Positions 47,390-57,405 of a DNA stretch of 64,000 nt are shown here, in pieces. Source of the stretch: Anagrus nilaparvatae (taxonomy: Eukaryota > Arthropoda > Insecta > Hymenoptera > Mymaridae); NCBI GenBank assembly GCA_022575985.1, contig JAKSXM010000266.1, forward strand, positions 1,860,001 through 1,924,000, read 5' to 3'. The notes beneath the pieces are model-generated. The model did not search any database, was not told the origin of the DNA, and worked only from the letters and a program-made list of their open reading frames with translations. Within the stretch, counting starts at the first letter, position 1; each line of letters begins with the position of its first letter. The translations under genes and the position numbers were made by a program.

Positions 47390-47611
47390 TTATGCATTTA
47401 CAATATACTCATCTACGCTATCTGTCTCTTTGATTCTAAAAATGTTATCGTTTTGATTCTTATCTATCTTTTCAATATCTCTTCCCCCAACCGTCTTGCG
47501 CTTGATCTGAGTTGGAATCTCCAATTTTTCTCCTTGAGAATAATTGTCATCAATGGCCTTGACAACCATGATGGAGTCGCTTTCTTCAATTTCAGCAACC
47601 AATATCTAGGG
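47390..47611 (-). CDS. Orphan 3'-terminal exon candidate, unknown protein
   Basis: After a TTCTCCCTAG acceptor-like site, 73 codons run to a stop at 47390. The text (ILVAEIEESDSIMVVKAIDDN, IPTQIKRKTVGGRDIEKI) has balanced composition and higher GC than its surroundings, so it looks like a true exon. No upstream exon is found in the window and I do not recognise the family. It may be a duplicated exon fragment. Confidence 0.35.
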
Positions 47612-48129
47612 AGAATAAATTAAGTATTTTGTTATAAAAATTCCGAATTAATCTATTGAATACAAGTATCAAATTTTCAGATTAATTGACCCATCGTACG
47701 TAATAAAATAGTTCATATTTTGACTTTAAGTTTTGCAATAGCTCTCCAAAGCATCCCTCTACTAGCTTAAACTATATTACAAAAATGTTTAAATTTAGGG
47801 CTTTATCCTACGTTTAATATTATGTAGTGAAGGCGAGTCGGAGGGAAAGTAGCTAGAGAGAGATTGTGAAAAGTTAAATGGGCTAATAATATTTATTTTT
47901 TAGTAGCACATTTTTTAACACGGAAAATGTTCCTTGGAAAAGATATTAGAAAAAATTTTAGAGGGGGGTCAAATATTGACGTTTTTAGAAGGAGGTGTCA
48001 AAGCCCCCCGGTCAAATGGAATATTTTTGATTTAGGGACTAAAAATAATTTGACCAAGCCCTCAGCTTGAAGTAAACGTGTTTCATGCATTTAGGTTATA
48101 TTTACACAAACCGATCGTAAGGAACTTTT
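47612..48129. other. Intergenic DNA
   Basis: Contains short GC-richer patches (GGAGGTGTCAAAGCCCCCC near 47992) but nothing assignable. Confidence 0.45.
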
Positions 48130-48415
48130 AATAGAAAGAATGGCAGAGTCCTATTAGATTGGCGAGTCACTGGATTCAATTCAAAAGATGGATTTAATGA
48201 ATGAAACTAAATTATCTTCAACTTGTCTTGATTTAATGCTTAAAAGGTCTAAGATATGCTCACATAAGGTAAAACAGGATTTTTAGTGAGTAAAAGGAAG
48301 GTAAGGTCAACCTTACCTTGGGACTCAAGTCCCACATACCTGTTAATTCGGATGCTGAAAGGTAAGCTTGTAATGTATTCACATGTTAGCGCATTTGTGT
48401 GTATGTATGTGAGCA
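48130..48415 (+). mobile_element. Retroposon (SINE or LINE 3' end), copy B
   Basis: TTGGCGAGTCACTGGATTCAA, TCAAAAGATGGATTTAATGAATGAAACTAAAT and GTCCCACATACCTGTTAATTCGGATGCTGAAAGG match the minus strand of 38632-38890 in the same order. An internal AAGGTAAGGTCAACCTTACCTT palindrome is particular to this copy (48298-48319). No long poly(A) tail remains. Confidence 0.6.
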
Positions 48416-49084
48416 TACTAAAAATATAACGTGTTTTAGTAGTATATTGGATTTCACGTATGTGAATGGATAAAATTAAATTCTTTAGGAATACGTGGTA
48501 ATTTAAAAATAATAAATGACCAGCCCAATGTCAACGAATTACAAAATCCGTTACGAATAATAAATGCGTAATATCAGAAATACAATTATAAAAACTATAC
48601 ATTATAAAATGTGGAAGCTAAATCCTTAATAAATATATACAAAATCAACTATGATAAATCTAAAAAAAAAGGAAATAAAAAAAACAATTAAAGTAAACAG
48701 TTAGCACATTTTTATATTTTAATTACAAAAATGTGCTAGAAAAAAAATAATCCTAAATAAATAAATAAATTTTATGAGAATAATTTATTTGTCTTGGTAT
48801 TAATTAAGGACCTAATATACCCCTAATTTTTTGCCAAATGCATACAACAATATCTTTACAAACTTCACTTTTGATGATAACTATGTCTAGACACATAATA
48901 ATGATATTATCTCAACCTTATTATAAAAGATATTATCTCGTAACACATAAAAAGTTTAGACACATAAATAAAGATATTAACCTGTCTATATTAGCTAGCA
49001 ATAACACGTGTTTCCTATTAAAGAAAGTCTAGACACATAAAAAAATGATATTATCACGTTATTCCTATTACACACTAGTAGAGT
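48416..49084. other. AT-rich flank with diverged TCTAGACACATAA...GATATTATC repeats
   Basis: The motif recurs three to four times between 48882 and 49055. It lies just outside the presumed left end of the Polinton. Confidence 0.5.
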
Positions 49085-49440
49085 GTGCTTACGGGACTCC
49101 AGCATGTCCTTGAAAAAAGTACTTGAGATTTATTGAAGGGTGAGTAATTGAAGGTACTTGAAACTGTACAAAGGATGCACTTGACCGTGACTAATGAGAG
49201 CGGGCCCCATATATTTGAAGGACCCTTGAAACTGTCTCAAGTGCAATAGCATTTAAGGGTTAATGACCTGTACAGGGGATGTCTGGACCTGTTTAAGTGT
49301 TAATAAATATAGAGTCCCATATTGTTGGGCGTATTTTTAATCGTTCGATCAAAAGTTGGGTGTGATTGTGGGATATACTAATTTTTTACACGTTAGGTGG
49401 TAGGGGGGTAGTTATATATTTTTTTTTAGTTATGTAAATA

Positions 49441-49677
49441 ATGTCTGACGAATGTGGGGTTTGTCTAGAGAAATTTAAAAACGTGAGCGTGCTTGATGTA
49501 TGCAAACATAAATTTTGTTTTAAGTGTATATCGGAGTGGATAAAAAAAAAACCCGAGTGTCCTTTTTGTCGAAGAAAATTTGAATCGGTTTCTTGTGTTA
49601 TTGATGGAATAGAGATGGTGACAATTATAGATGAAAAAAAAGAGGAAGATTTTGATATTATGATTTTTTTGGTATGA
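49441..49677 (+). CDS. RING-finger protein 1 (putative E3 ubiquitin ligase)
   Basis: This 78-aa protein is almost entirely one C3HC4 RING: CGVC, then CKHKFCFKC, then CPFC. Such minimal RINGs recruit E2 enzymes and, in DNA viruses, often redirect host ubiquitination; that role is inferred. The start is ATGTCTGACG. The end overlaps the start of the next RING gene (TGA at 49675-49677, next ATG at 49679). First of three tandem paralogs. Confidence 0.8.
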   Translation: MSDECGVCLEKFKNVSVLDVCKHKFCFKCISEWIKKKPECPFCRRKFESVSCVIDGIEMVTIIDEKKEEDFDIMIFLV

Positions 49678-49678
49678 G

Positions 49679-50011
49679 ATGGAGGGGGTGGAGTCTTTGA
49701 AAGAAGAAGAAGAGTGTAGTGTATGCCTGGACGTGTTTAAAGAAGTTGCAACTTTAGACTCATGCCCACATAAATTTTGTTTTGAATGTATTTTTGAATG
49801 GTCAAAAATTAAGCCCGAGTGCCCATATTGTAAGAGTAAATTTCAATCGATTACTCGTTTTGTTGAGAGTATTAAAGTGATAACGTTAATTATTGATGAT
49901 CCATTTGAATATGAAATTCCTGAGTTATTGGATTTTATTAATTTAGAAGTTGGGTACGTAAATTTGATGAGCCGGTTACCGTACGAGGAAAATTTAATAG
50001 TGGATGTATAA
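49679..50011 (+). CDS. RING-finger protein 2
   Basis: 110 aa with an N-terminal acidic lead and a full C3HC4 RING (CSVC, CPHKFCFEC, CPYC), followed by a conserved F-E-S-I-K-V-I-T-L-I segment also seen in copy 1 (IDGIEMVTII). The C-terminal half is unique. The short spacing suggests co-expression with copy 1. Confidence 0.8.
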   Translation: MEGVESLKEEEECSVCLDVFKEVATLDSCPHKFCFECIFEWSKIKPECPYCKSKFQSITRFVESIKVITLIIDDPFEYEIPELLDFINLEVGYVNLMSRLPYEENLIVDV

Positions 50012-50020
50012 TTATTTTGA

Positions 50021-50463
50021 TGGAGGGTGAAGTTGCGTTTGTTTGGAGCCATTCGAAGACGTTGCAACATTGGACTCATGTAAGCATAAGTTTTGCTTCA
50101 AATGTATATCAGAATGGTCAAAAATGCAGCTCAGGTGTCCGTACTGTAAGAGCGAATTTAAATCGATAGCTCATTTCGTTGACGGTAACGAAGAAGTTGT
50201 GCAAGCGCGTGTTGATGTATTTGCAGATTTTACTTCAGATTCGGAGATAGAAATGTTACAGTACGTAATTGTAGCTCCTGAATTTTATTATTCGATAAGA
50301 CCGCGACCACGTATTTGATTGATTTTAAATTACAGCAGCGACGAGGAGGAGGAGGAGGAGGACGAGGAGGACATTTATAATAATAATGCTTGCGAATGCG
50401 AAAGCTGTTGCCCCAAAACCGATAGTTCAGTAGAATCTGATAGTTCTGTGGAATCTGATTTTT
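50021..50463 (+). pseudogene. RING-finger protein 3, apparently frameshifted, with acidic tail
   Basis: An ATG at 50021 begins Met-Glu-Gly-Glu, but the RING (CVCLEPF, CKHKFCFKC, CPYC) is in a neighbouring frame from about 50036, with a TGA upstream in that frame. A one-base frameshift or a non-AUG start is implied. The RING frame ends at 50318. About 20 nt later a different frame encodes a run of Glu/Asp and then CECESCCPKTD and SSVESDSSVESDF, to TAA at 50465. The acidic Cys-rich tail may be a lost 3' end of the same gene. Confidence 0.55.
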
Positions 50464-50475
50464 AAATTTTTCATC

Positions 50476-53400
50476 ATGGTTGATGTAAAAGCAGAATTTA
50501 CGAAAGCAGAGAGAGAATTAGATCATCTTTCCGGTTTAATTAACGATCAATCGAGTCTCGATCGATTTGTCGAACGTTGCGATGACGTTGTTAACCGTTT
50601 GCATCAATATTTTGCAGAGGGATATGCGCCAATGGGTGTTAAATTTTGTTTGGAATCTCAAATGTACAGAATAATATATAAGAAATTATCTGTTTTGAAG
50701 AGAAATTCGAACTCGGCAGTTGCTTTTCAAGTGACTCAATCAATTTTTCAAAGTAGAATTCGTACAGGCTTAGTTGCAAATCTTCGAAATGTAGATGTAA
50801 ATACTTTTCTGGACGCATCTGAGAATGTGATTTGTAACTTTGTTGAAGAAGCTATAAAGGAATTGAAAAATATAAAAGTGAATGTAGCTTTTTATGGTGA
50901 TTTTGAATTAGCGGATAAAATTGAAGAAAAAAAATTTGCTGTAAAGTATACAGAAATTTTTAGAACCACGAATTTAAACAGATGGTTTGCCCATACGAAA
51001 GAAGAAATTTTGGCTGCGATAGATGATTTTGAAGTTCAGCGTGAAAGTGGATGGAGTTTTAAGGAGGCTAAGTTTATAAGTATTAATGTAGTAAAATATT
51101 CTCCGTTGTCTGCCGGTTCTTATTTGGATGTACCAGACTGGGTTTCAAAAACTGGTGGTGTGATTAATATTCAAACAAACGAAAACGACTGTTTTGAATT
51201 GTGTCTTTTGGCAGCATTGGAAATTCCGCATATGGCAAATCTTCAGATGCCTTATAGATATGCAAAAATAAAAGGCAAGAAGTATGATTTTACTGGTACA
51301 TCAAACCCTATTAAACTTAATCAAATACCAGTATTTGAAAAAAGAAATAAAATATCCATCAACGTGTTATTTATTGACCAGAATGACAGAGGAAATGATA
51401 TAATCGCGACGGCACATTTATGCAAAACGCTTTATCGAAAGCACGTAAATTTATTAATGATTACTTCGGAAAATGGATTAAATCATTTTTGTTTGATTAA
51501 AGATTTGTCGCGTCTTCTTCGTCGTCATTCTCCAAATCAGGATAGAAAACGATATTATTGCGACCGATGTCTACATTTTTTCTACAGACAATCAAAAATG
51601 ATTGCTCACAAAGAGGGTTGCAAAAAGGTATTTGATTGCGCAATCACATTGCCCACCAAAGGAACAAATGAACTGAAATTTAAAAATCATAGTAGAAAAT
51701 TAAAAGTACCATTTGTAATTTATGCAGATTCAGAATCAATTTTGAGTAAGGACGTGGGGGAGAATATGTGCGCAAATGCTTATAGACGTCATGAAATATT
51801 TTCAATGGGGTACTATTTAAAAAGTCAATATAATGATGAATTGTCTAAATACAATTCCTATCGTGGTCCTGAAAGTGGAAGTTGGTTTGCTCAACAACTC
51901 ATGGAAATTGCTGATACTGTTCAAGAAGTAAGTTTAAAAAAAAAAAAAAAATAAATAAATACAAGTATTGATTTTTTTTTTAGGTGAGAGCACAACAAAA
52001 GAGTATGAATTATGGCCCCAGGGAGCGTGCGATACAGGAAACAGCTGTTGCTGCGTGTCATATTTGTAACGTGTTGTTTGCGGATGGGGAAATTCGAGTT
52101 AGGGACCATTGTCATATTACAGGTGTGTGACCTATTTATTATTTTGTCATTTAACAGGTGAAAATATATTATTTTTTTAATGATTACAGGTGAATATAGA
52201 GGGCCAGCCCACGTTGGATGTAACCTGAACTATAAGAATTCGTATGACATACCAATTTTAATGCATAACATGACTAGGTAAAAAAAAAATTTTTTTAAAT
52301 TTAAAAAATTTTTTATTAAAAAAAATTTTTTTTTTTTTTTTTTTTTTTAGGTATGACATGCATTTAATAATTAATGAAATTGCTAATGAGATTCCTGGTG
52401 AGATTAATGTGATACCTCATAATACTGAGAATTACATTTGCGTTTCAAAACGCGTTGGTAATACGGGAATTCGATTTAATTTTATTGATTCGTACAAGTT
52501 TTTAACATGTTCAATAGAGAAACTCGCGAGCTATTTACCCGATGATAAGAAGACTATTTTAAGAAAACACTTTTCTAAAGACGATGAATTTAACATGCTA
52601 ACCCAGAAATCCGTTTTTCCCTATGATTTTGTTGATTCAATGGATTCGCTAAATGCAGAAAGACTCCCCCCGAAAGAGTTTTTTTATAACACGTTATCCG
52701 AGAGCCATATTTCTGACGAAGATTATAATAGAGCCGTACGTACGTTTGACTTTTTTAGATGTCGAAACTTGGGCGAATATTCGGATCTTTATCTCAAAAC
52801 GGATGTTTTGCTCTTAAGCGACATCTTTGAAAGCTTTAGAGATCGTATGCTTGCTTCGCATCGTTTGGACCCTGCGCATTATATTACTTTACCAAGTTTT
52901 TCTTTTGACGCTATGCTTCGTTTTTGCAATATCAATTTACAGTTGTTAACTGATATAGAAATGGTTATTTTTTTTCAGAAAGCTATTCGTGGTGGGTTGA
53001 GTTGTTGCAGTAAGCGTTACGCGCAGGCTAACAACAGGTACATGGAAAATTTTGACCCGAATTCACCGGAAACTTACCTTTTTTATTGCGATGTAAATAA
53101 CATGTATGGTAAATCCATGTCCGAGGAATTACCTTACTCAGAATTTGAGTGGGTACCCCCCGAAAGCGTTAATATACTTGAGGTCCCGGATGATTCACCC
53201 TATGGGTTCATGGTGGAAGCCGATTTTGAAATTCCGGTCGAAAAACACGATTTCTTTAATGATTTTCCCTTGTTACCTGTTCGGGAGACCCCCCCGAATT
53301 CCAAGTTCCCAAAATTATTAACAACTCTTAATAACAAGAGTCACTACATTTTACACTACAGGAATCTCAAACAGGCAGTAAGATATGGCTTAAGGCTCAC

Positions 53401-54381
53401 AAAGATTCACAGAGTATTAAGATTCAGACAAGGAAAATGGCTAAAGAGTTATATTGATTTAAATACAATGTATAGATCAGCAGCTACCAATGAATTTGAT
53501 AAAAATCTTTTCAAGCTTTTAAATAATGTAAGTTTTTATAAAAAAAAATTTTTTTATTGAATATTTTATAATTTTTTATATTTTTTCAGTCAATTTTTGG
53601 AAAATTTTTGGAGAATCAATTAAGCAGGAGAAAAATATACTTGAAAAATCAGTATTCTGGACCTTACGGCATACAAGCTTACGTATCCCGGCCAAATTTT
53701 CACAAACTGACGATATTTACACCGAATCTTGTTGCTATAGAATTGAAAAATGCAAATATAACAATTAATAGGCCGATATACGCGGGAGCTTGTATACTAG
53801 ACTTGTCAAAAATTGTAATGTACGATTTTTTTTATGGATTTTTGAAACCTCAATGCGGCCAAGATTTTAATCTGTTGTACCTCGATACGGATGCTTTTTT
53901 CCTTGAATTTAAAGGTCACGATATTTACGAAATTATAAAAAAAAATTATGATAAATTTGACACCTATGATTATGACGAAAATAATGTGTACAAGATCAAA
54001 AGACTGAATAATAAAGTTTTGGGTTTAATGAAAGACGAAGCGAAAGGTGACGTAATACTCAAGTTTTGCGGTTTACGCAGTAAAATGTATTCTTGGTTTA
54101 CGAAACATAAATTAAAGAAAGTTCTTAAAGGAATCAAGCGTTATGCGGTTCAAAATAAAATTTCCTTTGAAGATTACGAGTCTTGTTTGTTTAATAACGA
54201 AATTTTTAAATGTACGCAAAATTCTATACGATCAAAACTGCACCGTTTATTTTCAGTGACCGAAACCAAGGTATCATTAAATTCACATGATGATAAAAGG
54301 TATATTTGTAGTGGGGGTGTGAAAACGTTGGCTTGGGGCCATTTTAGAATTAAAAAAATAAATACACAAAATGTTTTTTAA
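50476..54381 (+). CDS. polB: Protein-primed type B DNA polymerase (five exons)
   Basis: Replicates the linear viral genome from a protein primer. Exons 50476-51927, 51984-52122, 52190-52277, 52351-53527 and 53590-54381 have GT-AG borders and keep frame; about 1215 aa, normal for Polinton PolB. Visible motifs are: a C2H2-like finger (CDRCLHFFYRQSKMIAHKEGC), exonuclease I YADSES, a treble-clef Cys/His cluster (CHICNVLF, RDHCHITG, GCNLNY) across exons 2-3, exo II HNMTRYD, exo III YLKTDVLLLSD, polymerase A DVNNMYG, B around LLNN-SIFGK split by the last intron, and C YLDTDAFF. All catalytic acids are present. The N-terminal approximately 300 residues precede the exonuclease domain. Introns of 56-73 nt with poly(T) before AG are unusual for this gene. 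Confidence 0.85.
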
Positions 54382-54401
54382 AAAAAAAAGTTTTTATTTA
54401 T

Positions 54402-55214
54402 TTATTCCTTTTTTAATCCAAATTTTGTTTTCAAAAGTTCAGGTTCATAAAAACAGCCAACTATAGGTTCCCCAGCAAAATCTTCAAGTCTGTACGTCAC
54501 GGGCCAAGCAGGATCAACTCTGACGATTTTGAACAGCTCGCTGGACCAATTCACTGTATAACCTTTTTCAAAGAGGTGTTTAAATTTGCTTATTCTGACA
54601 ATATCTCCTCTTTTATACCTAGGTTTGGTTTTGACGCCCACGCTGTTGTATACGTGTTTTAAAAGATACTTTTCATCGGCTTTCGTAACAAATTTTGGGC
54701 GTAAACCAGTCGTGCTATGTACGGAAGAATTATATTGATCAACGAGATTTTGTAACACATCTATGTATTTGTATTTGCCCGATGAGGTAAAATGTTTCCA
54801 TATTTTCATTTTCAAGGTACGATTAAGCCTTTCCGCCATACTCGCCTTGATGACGGACTGAGTTGAGTAATGGTTAATATTATATTTGTTCATTAGATTT
54901 TTGAATTTCGAGTTAAAGTATTCCTTTCCTCTGTCGCTATGAAGGTTCGAACATGTTATTGATTTTAAAATGCCATCCATAGCGTGAACGACGTCATTGG
55001 CGCTTTTCGATTTTAATGGTCTTACCCAGGCATACTTTGTGAAACAATTGATTAAAACCAAGAGGAACTTTATTCCTTTGTTTTGCCTGGAATATTTGCT
55101 CATGTCAACAAGATCGGTTTCATATAGGTCATTAATAGATTTAACAATCACGCGCCTTCTTGGAAAATTTCTGCGTGCGGGTGAATGAACCTCGTCAGCT
55201 TCTCTCTGATTCAT
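54402..55214 (-). CDS. Retroviral-type (rve) integrase of Polinton
   Basis: 270 aa; joins viral ends to host DNA. The DDE core is visible: D in YETDLVDMS, D in LHSDRGKEYF and E in MAERLNRTLK. An SH3/chromo-like C-terminal segment follows (YKRGDIVRISKFKHLFEKGY). The N-terminal HHCC zinc domain of retroviral integrases is absent, as in many Polintons. It starts at ATG 55214, whose ATGA overlaps the stop of the gene upstream. It ends 20 bp from the converging polymerase stop; AATAAA hexamers lie on the minus strand there. Confidence 0.9.
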   Translation of the reverse strand: MNQREADEVHSPARRNFPRRRVIVKSINDLYETDLVDMSKYSRQNKGIKFLLVLINCFTKYAWVRPLKSKSANDVVHAMDGILKSITCSNLHSDRGKEYFNSKFKNLMNKYNINHYSTQSVIKASMAERLNRTLKMKIWKHFTSSGKYKYIDVLQNLVDQYNSSVHSTTGLRPKFVTKADEKYLLKHVYNSVGVKTKPRYKRGDIVRISKFKHLFEKGYTVNWSSELFKIVRVDPAWPVTYRLEDFAGEPIVGCFYEPELLKTKFGLKKE

Positions 55215-55396
55215 TTTGAAAATATAGATACGGCTGATACAAGGAGATTACAAGCAGCTGCTACGAAAATAATTGCAAACGACACACACACGTCTCTTTT
55301 GTAAAGCGTTAGCTTGTTTTTGCAAGTTTCGCACTCGTAAACATGCGTTATGGCCCCCATACATTCCGACGGGTACGGCCCGCAAACATCGCTCAT
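55211..55396 (-). CDS. Small membrane protein with CxxC, copy A
   Basis: About 61 aa from ATG 55396. An N-terminal Cys-containing head with HVYECETCKNKLTLYKRD is followed by one membrane segment (VSFAIIFVAAACNLLVSAV). It is paralogous to the next upstream ORF. The head could face out or bind metal. Function is unknown; a virion or membrane role is inferred from its place in the virion gene cluster. Confidence 0.65.
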   Translation of the reverse strand: MSDVCGPYPSECMGAITHVYECETCKNKLTLYKRDVCVSFAIIFVAAACNLLVSAVSIFSK

Positions 55397-55404
55397 TGTA
55401 AAAT

Positions 55405-55617
55405 TCACAGAAAGAATGAAAAAACTGCGACAAAGAGATTACAAGCAGCTGCAATGAGAATTACTACGAATGTTACACTCAAATCTCTGTTGTAAATGGC
55501 CAGTTCGCGTTTACAAGTTCGACACTCGTTTATGTGATTAAACTGTTGAAAACATAAATCTTGAGAATATTTCATGACATATAAAAACTGTTGCTGACAA
55601 AAGAAGCAAAAATCCAA
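55405..55617 (-). CDS. Small membrane protein with CxxC, copy B
   Basis: 70 aa: a Cys/Phe-rich N-terminus, then HINECRTCKRELAIYNRD and a membrane segment (VTFVVILIAAACNLFVAVF). The shared pattern H-x(3)-E-C-x-T-C-K then Y-x-R-D and A-A-A-C-N-L with copy A shows tandem duplication. The first codons (MDFCFFCQQQ) may not be the true start. Confidence 0.65.
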   Translation of the reverse strand: MDFCFFCQQQFLYVMKYSQDLCFQQFNHINECRTCKRELAIYNRDLSVTFVVILIAAACNLFVAVFSFFL

Positions 55618-55707
55618 CCATAGAGTTTAAACGTTTAAATTTGCACTGGTCGTTTGTATGACTTGTTACTTGATTCTCAATATAAACGTTAATTTTATCG
55701 TCCATTT

Positions 55708-56175
55708 TTACAGTTGAGTGACAATTGATTGATTTTTCAGGTGGAATGCGTTTCTAAGTGCGCAGATGTTTGCACTCTTGTGCCCCATGCAGGAAATACC
55801 GTTTTTTATTTCTTTAATTTTGTAGGCGACACCATAATCCTCGATATTTTGAGCGTGAATGCCAAGATTCGTGAGGAATTTCGCCTTTTCAAAACCTTTG
55901 ACAAAAACTACGTAAATGTCATTTTTCCAATTCAAACAGTCTTTTATCTTGTTGATGGAATCCTCGTAGGGTATGAATCCAGAATCCCAAAGCAAGCCGT
56001 GATAAAATTGTTGTGCCCACTTGATATTTTTCAAGTCCCTGCGTTTTAATACAATATTTGAAGGCGGTTTGCATATAAAATGAGTTATACGTGAATCCTC
56101 CGTGACGACAGCAAATTCTTTGACAATGTATAGGTGATTGACCCTAAAGAATTGAAGGTCTGCAAAGGCGGCCAT
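55708..56175 (-). CDS. Conserved Polinton-associated protein, 155 aa, unknown function
   Basis: It starts MAAFADLQFFRVN, with later blocks FICKPPSNIVL, HGLLWDSGFIPYED, YVVFVKGFEKAKFL and a Cys/His-containing end (CMGHKSANICALRNAF). I recognise this type of protein from insect and cnidarian genomes next to virus-like genes, but no function is established. A degenerate RNase-H-like/DEDD fold is a weak guess from the first acidic block. It lies 6 bp from the major capsid gene in the same direction. Confidence 0.65.
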   Translation of the reverse strand: MAAFADLQFFRVNHLYIVKEFAVVTEDSRITHFICKPPSNIVLKRRDLKNIKWAQQFYHGLLWDSGFIPYEDSINKIKDCLNWKNDIYVVFVKGFEKAKFLTNLGIHAQNIEDYGVAYKIKEIKNGISCMGHKSANICALRNAFHLKNQSIVTQL

Positions 56176-56181
56176 CTTGTT

Positions 56182-57405
56182 TTAAACTAGTTTTTCTACC
56201 ATGTTAGTTAAGGGGTTGTAAGATATCGATTCCTCAGAAATAACAAGGCAAAAAGCAGACAAATTGTCGCTTGTTATATTATCGTGAAATTCGCACTCCA
56301 ATCTAAGGTCGATGGCCCCTGTTTTTAAAACAGGTTCGACAAACATGCAATTGAATACAAAAATAGGATAATTTTTTACAAAATTATCAATTGAAATTGC
56401 TGTCTCGTCCTCGTTTTTCCCAAGAAAAAATTTTCTAAAATCAGAGAAGGATTTGTAAGCCTCGGCGAACTTGTTATTTTGAAAGTCGAATAATTGCTGT
56501 TCGTAAGGTAGAGATTGTGAATTTAAATGCAATTTGATGTTTCTAATTTTTACAGTATCGAAATGCGTATTATCTTTTTTCAAATCATTCATTCTATTGT
56601 CAGAAAATGCTAAAATGACAAAAATTGGGCGGTTGCTCACAGCCAGACTCTGGACTTGCCAGAAGAATTGATTTGTTTTCGGGACCTTTGGGTGAACAAA
56701 AAGTTTGTAAGCTCTGAAATTCATTTCCAGTTTTCGCCCTTGTTCGATCATTTTTAAAAACTTTAGACGTTGAATCGGTGCGAGCTCTACGTGCGGGACG
56801 CTGAGATAGACATTTGTGAGAGTAATGGAAACAGTTTCAGTTGGTGTCTCGCTCCAGAAACAATTATTGTCAGTAGCAGATCTTTTCAGAACAATTTCCG
56901 GTTTAACAAAAGCCACAATTTTGGTATAGTATTGGCAAAAACCAAATATTTCTTTTAGAGGCAAACAGAAATCAAAATTGGAATTATTTTTTAAAACGTT
57001 ATCAGAGGGGAACCAACCTATACTTGTAACAGCTTTAGATTCGTTCATACCCTTAAGAAGAAGGTTTTTTAAGTTGCAAACTGTGCCAAGGTCACGTACA
57101 GAATCAACAACTCTGCCACTAACCTCTAAACGTACCTCATCGAATAGATAAAACGGAAAATTTTTAACAGTTTTTACACCTGCATCTGTATGGGACTTGA
57201 AAGTACCTGCTATGTAAATATATGCTTCACTGAGATGTAAAAAAAGGTCGGAGAATTGAATTGGAATCCTAATTTCGTCGGATTTATCAATTTCGTTGGG
57301 AGAATATGGTTTATAGTGGTGAAAAGTATAACCACATATAGATCTATCCTCGATTATGCGGTCTTGTACGCTTAATATATCCATATTCCCTGACCTTGAA
57401 TCCAA
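56182..57405 (-). CDS. Major capsid protein, double jelly-roll (hexon-like)
   Basis: 407 aa; forms the trimeric capsomers of the icosahedral shell. The order of features follows Polinton major capsid proteins of arthropods: MDILSVQDRI at the start, EIRIPIQFSDLFLHLSEAYIYIAG, FPFYLFDEVRLEVSGRVVD, LPLKEIFGFCQYY, VPHVELAPIQRLKFLKMIE, FWQVQSLAVSNRPIFVILAF, IKLHLNSQSLPYEQQLFDF and a C-terminal SISYNPLTNMVEKL. The start may be ATG 57405 or 57384. It is open throughout. It overlaps the small basic ORF upstream by 40-60 nt. Confidence 0.85.
   Translation of the reverse strand: MDSRSGNMDILSVQDRIIEDRSICGYTFHHYKPYSPNEIDKSDEIRIPIQFSDLFLHLSEAYIYIAGTFKSHTDAGVKTVKNFPFYLFDEVRLEVSGRVVDSVRDLGTVCNLKNLLLKGMNESKAVTSIGWFPSDNVLKNNSNFDFCLPLKEIFGFCQYYTKIVAFVKPEIVLKRSATDNNCFWSETPTETVSITLTNVYLSVPHVELAPIQRLKFLKMIEQGRKLEMNFRAYKLFVHPKVPKTNQFFWQVQSLAVSNRPIFVILAFSDNRMNDLKKDNTHFDTVKIRNIKLHLNSQSLPYEQQLFDFQNNKFAEAYKSFSDFRKFFLGKNEDETAISIDNFVKNYPIFVFNCMFVEPVLKTGAIDLRLECEFHDNITSDNLSAFCLVISEESISYNPLTNMVEKLV

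Noticed and set aside
48130..48415. tRNA gene or tRNA-derived head
   Set aside because: A GTCGAGTCCC-like B-box resemblance exists in copy A, but the A-box spacing is far too long and no cloverleaf forms.
53106..53321. 71-codon frame inside the polymerase
   Set aside because: Out-of-frame shadow of exon 4 of the polymerase gene.
55729..56049. 106-codon plus-strand frame
   Set aside because: Antisense shadow of the conserved 155-aa minus-strand viral protein.
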